Part shown: positions 1 to 8,627 of the stretch, one piece after another
How the letters are laid out: every line of letters begins with the position of its first letter
How positions within the stretch are numbered: the first letter of the stretch is position 1
Made by a program: the position numbers and the translations under genes
Notes under the pieces: model-generated
What the model was told of the DNA's origin: nothing
The model's database searches: none
The model's input: the letters and a program-made list of their open reading frames with translations, nothing else
Source: Vibrio methylphosphonaticus
Lineage (GTDB): Bacteria > Pseudomonadota > Gammaproteobacteria > Enterobacterales > Vibrionaceae
NCBI RefSeq assembly: GCF_023634655.1
Contig: NZ_JAMKMS010000028.1
Location: 1 to 42,793 of the forward strand
Length of the DNA: 42,793 nt
Reading direction: 5' to 3'

Positions 1-2991
1 GGCATCTTCGTCGCTGATGACCAGCTGCTCAGAGGCGATAAGATTACCGCTCATCACTCCGTCATCTTCGGTGAGTTGCGAAGTATCACCACTGACGATG
101 GTTGCCGAATCATTGCTACCTGTAATCGTAATTACGACATCTTGGCTTGTGATAGCGCCTTTATCATCAGTGACACTAACCGTGTACGTAACGTCTTGAA
201 CTTGTCCTTCTTTCAACGCTTGCGTCGCATCAGCATCATTGTCTAACGTAAATGTCCAGTTACCGGATACGGGGTCAATCACAAAGGTCCCGAAGTCGCT
301 GTCACCGCTGTATGAGAAACTTGCTACTGAATCCGCATCCACATCAGTTGCAACAATATTACCGGTGGCGATATCAACACCAGGAACGTTATCATCACCC
401 GCTTCGATAACAGATCCCGCGACGACACTGGAGTCTTCAATCACGGGAACATCATTGGTTCCCGTAATGGTAATGGTGACGATTTCTGTATTCACGGCAC
501 CAAACTCATCGGTGACGTTGACAGAAAAGTTGACGTCTTGTTTCTGGCCTTCTTTTAAGGCTTGAGTCTGATCTGAATTATTATCGAGTGTGAATATCCA
601 CGTACCATCAGCAGTTACGCTGAGTTCACCGTAATCACTGCTGCCATCATCGATTGAAAACGTTAGCAATGCATCACTATCAACATCAGAGCCAAATAGA
701 GTCCCTGACGCAGTCGGGGTTCCATCCACTTCGGTCCCGTCATCATTATGACCAGCCTCTATCACTTCACCAGTAAACGTACTACTTGAGGTGAAGACTG
801 GCTGGTCGTTGGTACCTGTGATGGCAATCGTGATTATTTCAGTGTTTACCGCGCCAAATTCATCACGCACCGTTACCGTAAAGGTCTCGTTGTGTACTTC
901 TCCCTCTTTGAGGGCTTGAGATTGAGAGGTCTCGTTGTCTAGAGTAAATTCCCATGTCCCATCAGGATCAACGGTCATAGCACCAAAATCACTACTCCCA
1001 TCTTCAATAAAAAATGTCAGATTTGCACTGGCATCTACATCCGAGCCAACCAGTGTTCCTGTCGCAGTAGCAACACCATCAACCAACGTACCATTATCAA
1101 GATTCCCGGCCTCGATGACTGATCCCTGTAAATCACTGCTTGATAAGATGGTTGGCTTATCATTGGTGCCAACAATCGTAATCGTCACAGGCTGAGTCAC
1201 TGACGCGCCTGTGTCATCCGTGGCAATAACGTTAAACACCACCGACGTTTCTTGCCCCTCACGCAACGCTTGTGTAACCGCTGCATCATTATCGAGCTGG
1301 AAACTCCACACTCCGGTTTGATCATCAACTTCAAAAGAGCCGAAATCACTTTGTCCTTGAGAGGTAAAGGTCAATGAACCATCAACGTCTGATGCATTAA
1401 TGGTATCACTGGCTATCGAAGTCCCTGTCACCAACGAACCATCATCATTATGACCAGCTTCAGTCACTAAGCCAGTCGTCCCTGTTAAGTCGTCAATAAC
1501 CGGCGTATCATTAGTGCCTGTAATCGTAATAGAGACGACTTCACGGCTCACCGCGCCAAATTCATCCGTAACGGTAACGACAAAATCCAGCTGCTTGGTT
1601 TCACCTTCCGTTAACGCTTGCGTCGCATTCCCTTCATTATCGAGGGTAAACGTCCATTTCCCCTCATCATCAAAGGTTAGCGCCCCATAATCAGTGACAC
1701 CATCAATCACTTGATAGTCTAACGTTGCGTCAGCATCTACATCTGTTGCCGCTAAAATTCCCGTCGCAATTGAGTCATTAGCTACACCATCAGAAGATTC
1801 AGTCACAGCACCTGCGGTATCTCCACTCGCTCCAAAAGTGGGAACGTCATTGGTACCTTCAATGGTTATAGGCAGCGTTTGAGTAACCTGCGCACCCTTA
1901 TCATCGGTGACAGTAATGGTGAACGTCGTGTCAACTGATTCACCTTCTTTGAGAGCTTGTGTCGCAGGAGCATTATTGTCGAGGGTAAACACCCATTCAC
2001 CTGTCAACTCATCAACCGCTAAGGTGCCGTATTCATTACTTGTATTTTCAACACCGTAAGTCAGTACAGCATCGGTATCGTTGTCGGTTGCTGTAATTTG
2101 ACCTTCGGCTGTTGCGATGCCATCGACGTTAGTACCGCCATCTAAACTCCCCGCCTCCACAACATCAGCAGCACCGACATCGATAATATCGGGAATATCG
2201 TTAATTGGGTTGATGGTCAGTAGAACACCACCGGTCTGGACCGAGTTTTCAGCGCCTCGTCCATCGTCTACGGTATACAAAATTTGACCCGCGTCATCGC
2301 CGGAAGTGTATTCTTGGGGTGCATCATATTGAAGAGATTCGAACTCGGCTTCAGTGAGGACCTGACCTACTGTCACCGGTGTCCCGTCGGCAAGAGTGAG
2401 CACTCCGAGTTTAGGAAGCTCCGTAATGGTAAGGGTTAACGTGTCATTATTCGCATCAACTGGAAAGCTGAGATTTAGATCACTATCTAATGATTCTTCA
2501 TCAAAGTTACGAGCGTCAAAAACAGTGACAGGAGCGGAGTTTGCTAATACATCAATTAACGTATCGGTTTGAGGTTGGTTAAGACTTTGGCGATCAAGTC
2601 CAATTGTTTCAAAGAAGGTTGCTGCTAAGACTTGCTCGTGGGTTGCTTCGAGTGTCGCGACCTCAGTAATACTCGAACTGACACTTTCACCAGCCGCAGT
2701 CGCTTGGTCTTCATTTTGAGTCGGATCTTGTCCGCTTTCAATTTGACCAATAATATCCGCTATATCTTGAGTGTCCGACGGACTTAAACGAGCAGAATTG
2801 GTAACTTGCCCGTTATCTCCAATCACATCAATACCAGCAAGCTCGCTTGAATCCTGACCATCAACAACAGAGAGGACCACTTCCCCGGCTTTGGGTTCGA
2901 CACCCTCCGCTAATACTTTTAGCTGACCTTTTTTATCAAGCACCAATGTTCCTGTAACACTTGCAAGCCCCAAAAATGCAGCAAAACCCAT
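1..2991 (-). CDS. Giant type I-secreted adhesin, N-terminal 997 codons (LapA-like retention module plus VCBS repeats), partial
   Basis: The reading frame is open from an ATG at 2991-2989 to the left edge, with no stop, so the 3' end lies outside. A strong Shine-Dalgarno (AAAGGAG, 2998-3004) sits six bases before the ATG and fixes the start. There is no Sec signal peptide. The first ~100 residues (starting MGFAAFLGLASVTGTLVLDK) resemble the retention module that keeps LapA-family adhesins in the outer-membrane pore. A TAAG motif at residues 98-101 matches the site at which LapG-type proteases cut. Residues ~140-260 look like a cadherin-like domain. From ~260 on there are VCBS-type repeats of ~115 residues, each with WxFTLDN, QALKEG and ITGTND signatures. 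The expected role is surface attachment and biofilm. The C-terminal RTX export signal is not visible here. Lap exporter and protease genes lie at 29059-35216. The adhesin-family call is firm; LapG cleavage is inferred. Confidence 0.88.
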   Translation of the reverse strand, partial: MGFAAFLGLASVTGTLVLDKKGQLKVLAEGVEPKAGEVVLSVVDGQDSSELAGIDVIGDNGQVTNSARLSPSDTQDIADIIGQIESGQDPTQNEDQATAAGESVSSSITEVATLEATHEQVLAATFFETIGLDRQSLNQPQTDTLIDVLANSAPVTVFDARNFDEESLDSDLNLSFPVDANNDTLTLTITELPKLGVLTLADGTPVTVGQVLTEAEFESLQYDAPQEYTSGDDAGQILYTVDDGRGAENSVQTGGVLLTINPINDIPDIIDVGAADVVEAGSLDGGTNVDGIATAEGQITATDNDTDAVLTYGVENTSNEYGTLAVDELTGEWVFTLDNNAPATQALKEGESVDTTFTITVTDDKGAQVTQTLPITIEGTNDVPTFGASGDTAGAVTESSDGVANDSIATGILAATDVDADATLDYQVIDGVTDYGALTFDDEGKWTFTLDNEGNATQALTEGETKQLDFVVTVTDEFGAVSREVVSITITGTNDTPVIDDLTGTTGLVTEAGHNDDGSLVTGTSIASDTINASDVDGSLTFTSQGQSDFGSFEVDDQTGVWSFQLDNDAAVTQALREGQETSVVFNVIATDDTGASVTQPVTITIVGTNDKPTILSSSDLQGSVIEAGNLDNGTLVDGVATATGTLVGSDVDASANLTFFIEDGSSDFGAMTVDPDGTWEFTLDNETSQSQALKEGEVHNETFTVTVRDEFGAVNTEIITIAITGTNDQPVFTSSSTFTGEVIEAGHNDDGTEVDGTPTASGTLFGSDVDSDALLTFSIDDGSSDYGELSVTADGTWIFTLDNNSDQTQALKEGQKQDVNFSVNVTDEFGAVNTEIVTITITGTNDVPVIEDSSVVAGSVIEAGDDNVPGVDIATGNIVATDVDADSVASFSYSGDSDFGTFVIDPVSGNWTFTLDNDADATQALKEGQVQDVTYTVSVTDDKGAITSQDVVITITGSNDSATIVSGDTSQLTEDDGVMSGNLIASEQLVISDEDA
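110..2215 (-). repeat. Tandem VCBS-type repeats (about six full units of ~345-350 bp) inside the left adhesin
   Basis: The boundary motif (I-T-G-T-N-D or a variant) recurs near 110, 455, 805, 1160, 1510, 1850 and 2200, so the spacing is about 342-352 bp (~115 codons). Each unit carries conserved W-x-F-T-L-D-N and Q-A-L-K-E-G segments. The units are clearly diverged, so this is protein-level rather than recent DNA-level repetition. Confidence 0.85.
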
Positions 2992-3272
2992 AGCGCGCTC
3001 CTTTACACCAAACTGTCGGACAAGAAATCATTGACTGGTTTGTCGTATCACCATGATTTGTCCACTCCAACCTCTACGCCAAATAGTATAGGTAGGTCGA
3101 ATGTTATTTCTAATATATATAACTCTAAATACCAGATTTGTTTACAAATATGAATCACAACAATGAGGTTTTTTAAACAATTCTCAAAAACGAAATACGG
3201 TCCAGGGATAGAAGAGGGGAGAAAGACGATTTCTAGCGGTTGCAAGTGCAGTTAGGTCTAGATATGTATAAA

Positions 3273-3764
3273 TTATGTATTGAGTGTATCAAGTAATTCT
3301 GGGTTAACGCCAAAGCCCGTTTTATGCTCTTCAATCACGACTTCACTACGTGTTTGAATGACACCGGGCAATGTACCAAGCTTAGTTGACATAAAAGACT
3401 GATAGGATTTCATATCTTTAGTTCGTACTTTGATCATAGTGTCAAAGTCACCAGATAGGGAATAGCATTCCTCTATTTCAGGCATTAAATCAACCGCTTT
3501 AGCAAACTTATCGAAAATAGAGAAACTGGTTTGATCGAGACGAATATGTATAAAGACCTGAACATCTAACCCTAGCTTTTCAGGGTTCAATTCAGCATGA
3601 TAACCTCGAATAAAGCCTTCTTTTTCAAGTCGCTTTACACGGTCGGAGCAGGGTGAGGTCGTAAGATTAACTTGCTTGGCCAATTCCACGATAGGCATTC
3701 GACCCTTTAGGGTTAATATTCTAAGTATTTCTAAATCAATTTTATCTAAAGCTAGCTGAGCCAC
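3273..3764 (-). CDS. Lrp/AsnC-family transcriptional regulator
   Basis: A 163-residue protein of the usual Lrp/AsnC length. Residues ~5-50 form the winged helix-turn-helix (LDKIDLEILRILTLKGRMP, then the recognition segment around TTSPCSDRVKRLEKEGFI). Residues ~68-150 form the RAM/ligand-binding domain with a typical Y-x-L-S-G-x-x-D stretch. Such proteins bind DNA as dimers or higher oligomers and usually sense amino acids. The start is a GTG at 3764 with only a weak GAG upstream; no better in-frame start is obvious. It stands alone between the left adhesin and a small zinc-ribbon gene. Some Lrp-like proteins control proline catabolism in other bacteria, and the PutA here lacks its own DNA-binding domain. 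However, putA is 9 kb away, so that link is only a possibility. Confidence 0.9.
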   Translation of the reverse strand: MAQLALDKIDLEILRILTLKGRMPIVELAKQVNLTTSPCSDRVKRLEKEGFIRGYHAELNPEKLGLDVQVFIHIRLDQTSFSIFDKFAKAVDLMPEIEECYSLSGDFDTMIKVRTKDMKSYQSFMSTKLGTLPGVIQTRSEVVIEEHKTGFGVNPELLDTLNT

Positions 3765-3933
3765 AATGACATCTCAAGTGAATATTTGTTACTTGATTGT
3801 AAATTAAATGCTGGCAAGTTAAAAACACCACGGATCACACTCTGCGACTAATCTAATTTGACGACGCTTTTTAATAAAAAAGTCGCTAGTCGCAAAAGTA
3901 TGATTGGTTCTACAAATGCGCTATCAGTAAATG

Positions 3934-4167
3934 CTAGGCAAGGTTGGCTTGCTGATTTAACACTGGCTCTGCTTCAACCTGATTTTCCTGGTTGCATACT
4001 CGACAAATAATTCGACGTTCCAATTTATAATATCCACTGCCATTGACTAGTTGTGACATCAACTGCTGAAAACTTTGTAACATAGAAGCACTTTCATTTG
4101 GGCTACGTTTCATCACCGCTTTATGTGCCGTTTTCTTTTTGCACGCCGCACAGTAGTTCGTTGGCAT
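3934..4167 (-). CDS. Small zinc-ribbon-like protein of unknown function
   Basis: A 77-residue protein with two CxxC pairs, C7-A-A-C10 near the N terminus and C55-R-V-C58 near the C-terminal third. The spacing is typical of a single zinc-binding ribbon. The segment between is polar and probably helical. An AGGAG Shine-Dalgarno nine bases before the ATG at 4167 supports it as a real gene. It is transcribed in the same direction as the Lrp regulator, with a 169-bp gap. I do not recognise a named family. A nucleic-acid or protein-binding role would fit the fold, but nothing in the sequence establishes it. Confidence 0.65.
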   Translation of the reverse strand: MPTNYCAACKKKTAHKAVMKRSPNESASMLQSFQQLMSQLVNGSGYYKLERRIICRVCNQENQVEAEPVLNQQANLA

Positions 4168-4503
4168 TTTTCTGTTCTCCTGGAAGTCTGATCATTTGCT
4201 GACCATATTGTGTTCAAGGTCAGCGTGTATATAAAACGATCATTGCAGAAAATGAGGCATACATTCAAAATTCATGTCATTTATTTGCGAATTTTTGATC
4301 AAGATGTCGAAACTTACTTACAGATTGTCCGATCTCAACACTTCAATCTCGAGATCGACCGCAAATCCACAGCGTTGAATACCGATCCATACATGTGCTA
4401 AATGACTCGGCCATTCGCTGACTAAGCGCTCACCGCTTAGGATCTTCGAACATAAAAAAGCCCGCAACATGCGGGCTTTGAATCCATATCTATTAATGCA
4501 TTA
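4168..4503. other. Intergenic stretch with one terminator and no supported gene
   Basis: This 336-bp gap holds the upstream region of the zinc-ribbon gene and, at its right end, the terminator of the efflux operon. A 63-codon plus-strand frame at 4210 has a GTG start, no convincing ribosome-binding site and an unremarkable composition; I do not call it. Confidence 0.6.
4454..4479 (-). terminator. Rho-independent terminator of the RND efflux operon
   Basis: A perfect 10-bp inverted repeat (4457-4466 with 4470-4479, stem AAAGCCCGCA, loop of three) lies 25 bp past the pump stop codon. Read on the minus strand it is followed by a run of six T. Confidence 0.9.
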
Positions 4504-7500
4504 TCAATTCTTCTGAATCGGTTTAATTCTAAAGAAAATAGCAAAAAGCACAGGGACAACAATCAACGTCAATACGGTCGCAAAACCCAGCCCAGCCATA
4601 ATCGTCACTGCCATAGAACCAAAAAATGCATCAAAGACTAGTGGGATCATACCGAGTATGGTTGTTAGGGCCGCCATACTGACAGGTCGCACACGACTTA
4701 CCGCACTATCGACGATCGCCAGATACGGATCCTTACCCGTTTCTAACTCCAAGTTTATTTGATCCATCAAAACAATACCATTTTTCAGGATCATTCCACT
4801 TAGACTTAATAAACCCAGTAATGCAGTAAAGCTAAATGGCATTCCAGAAAGCAGTAAACCAAATGCCACACCAATAATGGATAATGGCACGGTCAACCAA
4901 ATCACCAGTGGCTTCTTAAATGAGTTAAATAGCAACATCGTGATGATGAACATGAGTAAGTAACCCATAGGCAGTGACTTAAACATGCCCTCTTGCGCAT
5001 CCTTTGATGACTCATATTCGCCGCCCCACTCCAAGGCATAACCTTCTGGCAAAGCGATGGCTTCAACTTGTGGCTGAATCCGGGCAAATAGGGTAGCTGC
5101 GGTTTCGTCCCCTAACACATCATGATCAGCAAGCACCGTGAGTGTGCGTTTTCGATCTCGACGCTGAATCAAAGGCTCTCCCCAATCTAGCGTGACATCA
5201 TCCACCACTTGCTCGACCGGAACATACGTTTGAAGCATCGGGCTCCAGATGGAAATATTTTGAAGAGACGAGTAATCCACTCGTTCTTCTTCCGTTAAAC
5301 GGGTAACAATCGGCAAACGCTGCGTACCATCACGAAACACGCCAATCGTGTTGCCACCAAACGCAAGCTGTAAGGTAGTAGAGAGATCTTCTTTTGAAAT
5401 ACCAAGTCGACGCGCTTTAGATTCGTTAAATTGCGGCACTAACTCTTTAGTGCGTTCTCGCCAGTCATGACGAATATTACGCGCCCCCGAGTCAGCGAGC
5501 AGAATGTCTTCAACTTGAACGGCAACATCGCGCAATATTTGTGGATCAGGTCCGATGATTCTTGCTTCTATTTTGGAAGCAGGAGAAGGCCCAAACTCCA
5601 TTAAACGCAGCTGAAAAGACGGCGCGGTAAACTCACTCGACAGTGTTTGATCAAGCTTGTCCAATAAAGTAAACATATCTTCGCGGGTCGTGGCTCGAAC
5701 CTGCAACTGCGCATACGCTTCATAGCTTTTTTCTGGCTGGTACGTCAACATGAATCGCTGCAAGCCTTGCCCAACAGATGTAGACACAAAGTCCACGTCT
5801 TCTTGGGAGCGAATATACGCTTCCACTTTTTCCGTTTGCTTCAGTGTCTGTCGAATATCGGTGCCTTCTGGCATCCACATATCGACAAAAAACATGGGGG
5901 TATTAGAGGCTGGGAAAAACGACTGTTTCACCATGCCAAACGCCATGACAGCAGAAATGAGTAGCGCAACCATACCAATAACAGTCAACCAACGCAGCTT
6001 TAGCGCAAGCTCCAGTGACCAACGAAATACCGTAAATAGAATACCTTTGTACGGATCAACCTGCTCTGAATCGACCGCCGCCGCTTCCTCTTTGAGCATT
6101 AGGTTTGCTAGAAAAGGCGTTAACGTCAGTGCCGTAATCCAACTTAAAAATAATGAAAAACAGAGCACCCAAAACAGCGAGCCCATAAATTCACCCGTTG
6201 CATCTTGAGAAAGCCCAATCGGTGCAAATGCTGTGATAGCAATGACGGTCGCGCCGAGTAGTGGCCACTGCGTTTGCTTGGCGATCGCTTTCGCGGCTTC
6301 TGTTTTCGTCTTGCCCTGCTTTAGCCCAACTAATATCCCTTCGACCACAACGATGGCATTATCCACCAGCATCCCCAAAGCAATAATCAAAGCGCCAAGG
6401 GAAATTCGATGCAACTCGATATTATTAATACTCATCAAAATGAAGGTACCAAATACCGTCAAGAGCAATACAATCCCGATAATTAGACCACTGCGCACAC
6501 CCATAGCAAACAGGAGAACAACAATCACAATCGCTACCGCTTGCGCCAAACTGACGACAAAGTCTTTTACCGATTTATCAACTTCTGCCGATTGGTTGTA
6601 AAAATAATCTAAATTGATACCCGCTGGTTTTATATTCTCAAGCTCAGTTAATTTCGTATCAATCACGTGACCAACGTCGACAACGTTCACACCCGATGTA
6701 AACGAGATGGCTAAATTAATCGCGGGTTTACCGTTAAAAGTAATCACGTTTGATGGCTTTTCTTGGATGCCTTTTGATATCTTCGCGACGTCTTTTAATC
6801 GAATCAAGTTGCCGGTATCTCGACCATGAATAATGAGATTTTCCAACGACTCGACTGAGTTAAGGTTGCCATTCGGGCGAATCGCTAGGTTGTCACCATT
6901 AATCATGATTTCCCCAGCAGACTGGACGCTGTTTTGTTGATTCAGCAAACCCGAGACGGTGTTCATATCTAGGTTAAGCGCGGATAAGCGATTAAGTGAA
7001 AGCTCGACGAATAACATTTCTTGTTGATCGCCAGAAATGTTAACTTTCCCCACCCCATCCACAAGCTCGATCTCTCGGCTTAAATAATCCGCATAACGTT
7101 TAAGCTCCACGTAATCATAGCCATCGCCCGTTAGCATGATCATCACGCCGAACACATCGCCAAAATCATCAATGATTTGCACCGAATTCACACCACTTGG
7201 TAAGCTCGGTTTTAAATCGTTAATCTTGCGTCGCATTTCATCCCAAATTTGTGGCAGTTCATCTGGACCATAATCCATCCGCATACTAACCATAATCTGC
7301 GACATTCCATCCGAGGACGTTGACTTAATATTGTCAATGTATGGTAACTGTCGAATCTGTTTCTCTAACGGGTACGTCAGCTCTTCTTCAACTTCCGTTG
7401 AGGTAGCCCCCGGGTAGGTAGAGATTATCATGGCGTCTTTGATAGTAAATGCTGGGTCTTCAAGACGCCCCAGGTCCATAAACGATGTAATACCACCCAC

Positions 7501-7566
7501 GGTTAAGATGACTAAGAAAAGCCAGCTGATCACTCGGTTCTTAATTGAATATTCCGTAAGACTCAT
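4504..7566 (-). CDS. RND-family multidrug efflux pump, inner-membrane permease
   Basis: A 1020-residue protein, the normal size for an HAE-type RND pump. It shows the duplicated plan of the family: TM1 at ~12-30, a large periplasmic loop to ~335, a helix cluster at ~338-480, a second loop, and the last cluster at ~860-1010. The TM4 motif reads GMLVDNAIVVVEG near residue 402. One Asp of the usual VDD proton-relay pair is kept and the second is Asn. The pump is driven by proton motive force and moves drugs or lipophilic compounds from the periplasm to an outer-membrane TolC-type channel, which is not encoded here. Its ATG overlaps the stop of the upstream adaptor (ATGA). With two adaptors it resembles TriABC of Pseudomonas and VexIJK/VmeTUV of Vibrio. 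The substrate cannot be read from the sequence. Confidence 0.93.
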   Translation of the reverse strand: MSLTEYSIKNRVISWLFLVILTVGGITSFMDLGRLEDPAFTIKDAMIISTYPGATSTEVEEELTYPLEKQIRQLPYIDNIKSTSSDGMSQIMVSMRMDYGPDELPQIWDEMRRKINDLKPSLPSGVNSVQIIDDFGDVFGVMIMLTGDGYDYVELKRYADYLSREIELVDGVGKVNISGDQQEMLFVELSLNRLSALNLDMNTVSGLLNQQNSVQSAGEIMINGDNLAIRPNGNLNSVESLENLIIHGRDTGNLIRLKDVAKISKGIQEKPSNVITFNGKPAINLAISFTSGVNVVDVGHVIDTKLTELENIKPAGINLDYFYNQSAEVDKSVKDFVVSLAQAVAIVIVVLLFAMGVRSGLIIGIVLLLTVFGTFILMSINNIELHRISLGALIIALGMLVDNAIVVVEGILVGLKQGKTKTEAAKAIAKQTQWPLLGATVIAITAFAPIGLSQDATGEFMGSLFWVLCFSLFLSWITALTLTPFLANLMLKEEAAAVDSEQVDPYKGILFTVFRWSLELALKLRWLTVIGMVALLISAVMAFGMVKQSFFPASNTPMFFVDMWMPEGTDIRQTLKQTEKVEAYIRSQEDVDFVSTSVGQGLQRFMLTYQPEKSYEAYAQLQVRATTREDMFTLLDKLDQTLSSEFTAPSFQLRLMEFGPSPASKIEARIIGPDPQILRDVAVQVEDILLADSGARNIRHDWRERTKELVPQFNESKARRLGISKEDLSTTLQLAFGGNTIGVFRDGTQRLPIVTRLTEEERVDYSSLQNISIWSPMLQTYVPVEQVVDDVTLDWGEPLIQRRDRKRTLTVLADHDVLGDETAATLFARIQPQVEAIALPEGYALEWGGEYESSKDAQEGMFKSLPMGYLLMFIITMLLFNSFKKPLVIWLTVPLSIIGVAFGLLLSGMPFSFTALLGLLSLSGMILKNGIVLMDQINLELETGKDPYLAIVDSAVSRVRPVSMAALTTILGMIPLVFDAFFGSMAVTIMAGLGFATVLTLIVVPVLFAIFFRIKPIQKN

Positions 7567-8627
7567 TTCTCTTCGCTCCCTTTAAGCGTCACTAACTCAC
7601 CATCGCGAAGCTTTCTCAAACTCGAAACAATCAATACATCCCCTTCCGTCACGCCTGAATCGACAATCACACCAAAACTATTCACCTGGTCAACGTGAAC
7701 CAAGGTACGCATTGCCTTGCCATCAATGTGCTTCCAAACATAAAATTCAGAAGAAGACGTGCCCGGTTCAAGCGCTGTCATTGGTAATTGATACCCTTGA
7801 ATTGTACTTAAACCTGCAGCCACCATGTCCACATGCACGCTCACACTTGCGCCAGGCAATATGGTTTGTTTTGGTTGCGGCATTTGCAGCCAAAGCTCGT
7901 AAGCTCGAGACTGTGCATCAGGTTCACTCGAGTGTTCAAGATACTGCATGGTAAAGCCATGCTCTCGGTCTGAGAAAAAAGCCAAGGGTTGATACTTATT
8001 GCGTTGAGAGTCCGGCGTAATAGACGCCAGTATGTAATCAGATAAGCTGATTTTTACGTACACTTTGTCAGCCTGATACACTGACACAATAGTTTCACCC
8101 GGGCTGGTATTTTCAAAGCGCTCTTTCAATACATCCGCAACAACGCCAGTAAAAGGCGCTCGTAAACTGGTGTACTGGAGTTGATGTTGCATGTTCTGAT
8201 ACTTTGCTTTGGCTAACTGCTTACTTGACGTCAGCTCATCGAGTTCAGAATTGGAAATCATATCTTTAGCAAACAATTCAGTCCCTCGACGCAGTTGCTT
8301 CGTCGCCAGTTCAAATTGAGCTTGGGCATCTCGATACTGTTGCTGCAATTTCTTGTCATCTAGTTTAGCGACAACCTGCCCTTTCTTAACGGATTGACCA
8401 GGCTTTACGAGAAGGTGGGATATTTCACCACGAATACGAAAAGCTAGATTGGTTTGTTCTGCCGTCACAACTTGACCACGAAACTCTCGAAACTGCTTCG
8501 ATACCGGTTGAGAAACTTGAAAAGAAGCCACCGTTGTTTGCGCAGCACTGCGCGTCGCCACATCGGAATTGCAGCCTTGTAGAGCAAGTACTGCCAGACT
8601 CAGCGTGATGAAAAATACCTTTTTCAT
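7563..8627 (-). CDS. RND efflux periplasmic adaptor, second lipoprotein subunit
   Basis: A membrane-fusion protein of about 354 residues. The chosen start is the ATG at 8627 (MKKVFFITLSLAVLALQGC), which gives a clean lipoprotein signal with lipobox LQGC. The longer frame from 8651 would add eight residues in front of the signal. The start overlaps the stop of the first adaptor as TAATG, so the two are translationally coupled. The body has a lipoyl-like half (RIRGEISHLLVKPGQSVKKG), a coiled-coil hairpin (~75-150), the second lipoyl half (LRAPFTGVVADV) and beta-barrel and membrane-proximal domains. It should bridge the RND pump to the outer-membrane channel. Two different adaptors probably form mixed dimers, as known for TriA/TriB. 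Confidence 0.9.
   Translation of the reverse strand: MKKVFFITLSLAVLALQGCNSDVATRSAAQTTVASFQVSQPVSKQFREFRGQVVTAEQTNLAFRIRGEISHLLVKPGQSVKKGQVVAKLDDKKLQQQYRDAQAQFELATKQLRRGTELFAKDMISNSELDELTSSKQLAKAKYQNMQHQLQYTSLRAPFTGVVADVLKERFENTSPGETIVSVYQADKVYVKISLSDYILASITPDSQRNKYQPLAFFSDREHGFTMQYLEHSSEPDAQSRAYELWLQMPQPKQTILPGASVSVHVDMVAAGLSTIQGYQLPMTALEPGTSSSEFYVWKHIDGKAMRTLVHVDQVNSFGVIVDSGVTEGDVLIVSSLRKLRDGELVTLKGSEEK

Noticed and set aside
17..1195. Plus-strand frames of 60-108 codons at the left edge.
   Set aside because: They are antisense shadows of the Asp/Thr-rich VCBS repeats of the left adhesin.
3048..3245. 65-codon minus-strand frame between the left adhesin and the Lrp gene.
   Set aside because: No ribosome-binding site and no recognisable domain; it lies in the AT-rich promoter region of the adhesin.
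3840..3900. Possible terminator built from the GTCGC/GCGAC repeats and the A/T run near 3870.
   Set aside because: The repeats are partly direct rather than inverted and do not give a clean stem followed by T on the relevant strand.
4210..4401. 63-codon plus-strand frame with a GTG start.
   Set aside because: No convincing ribosome-binding site, no family resemblance, and it lies between two minus-strand genes.
5750..6601. Plus-strand open frames of 122-152 codons opposite the RND pump gene.
   Set aside because: They are antisense to a well-supported gene and have low-complexity, shadow-like composition.
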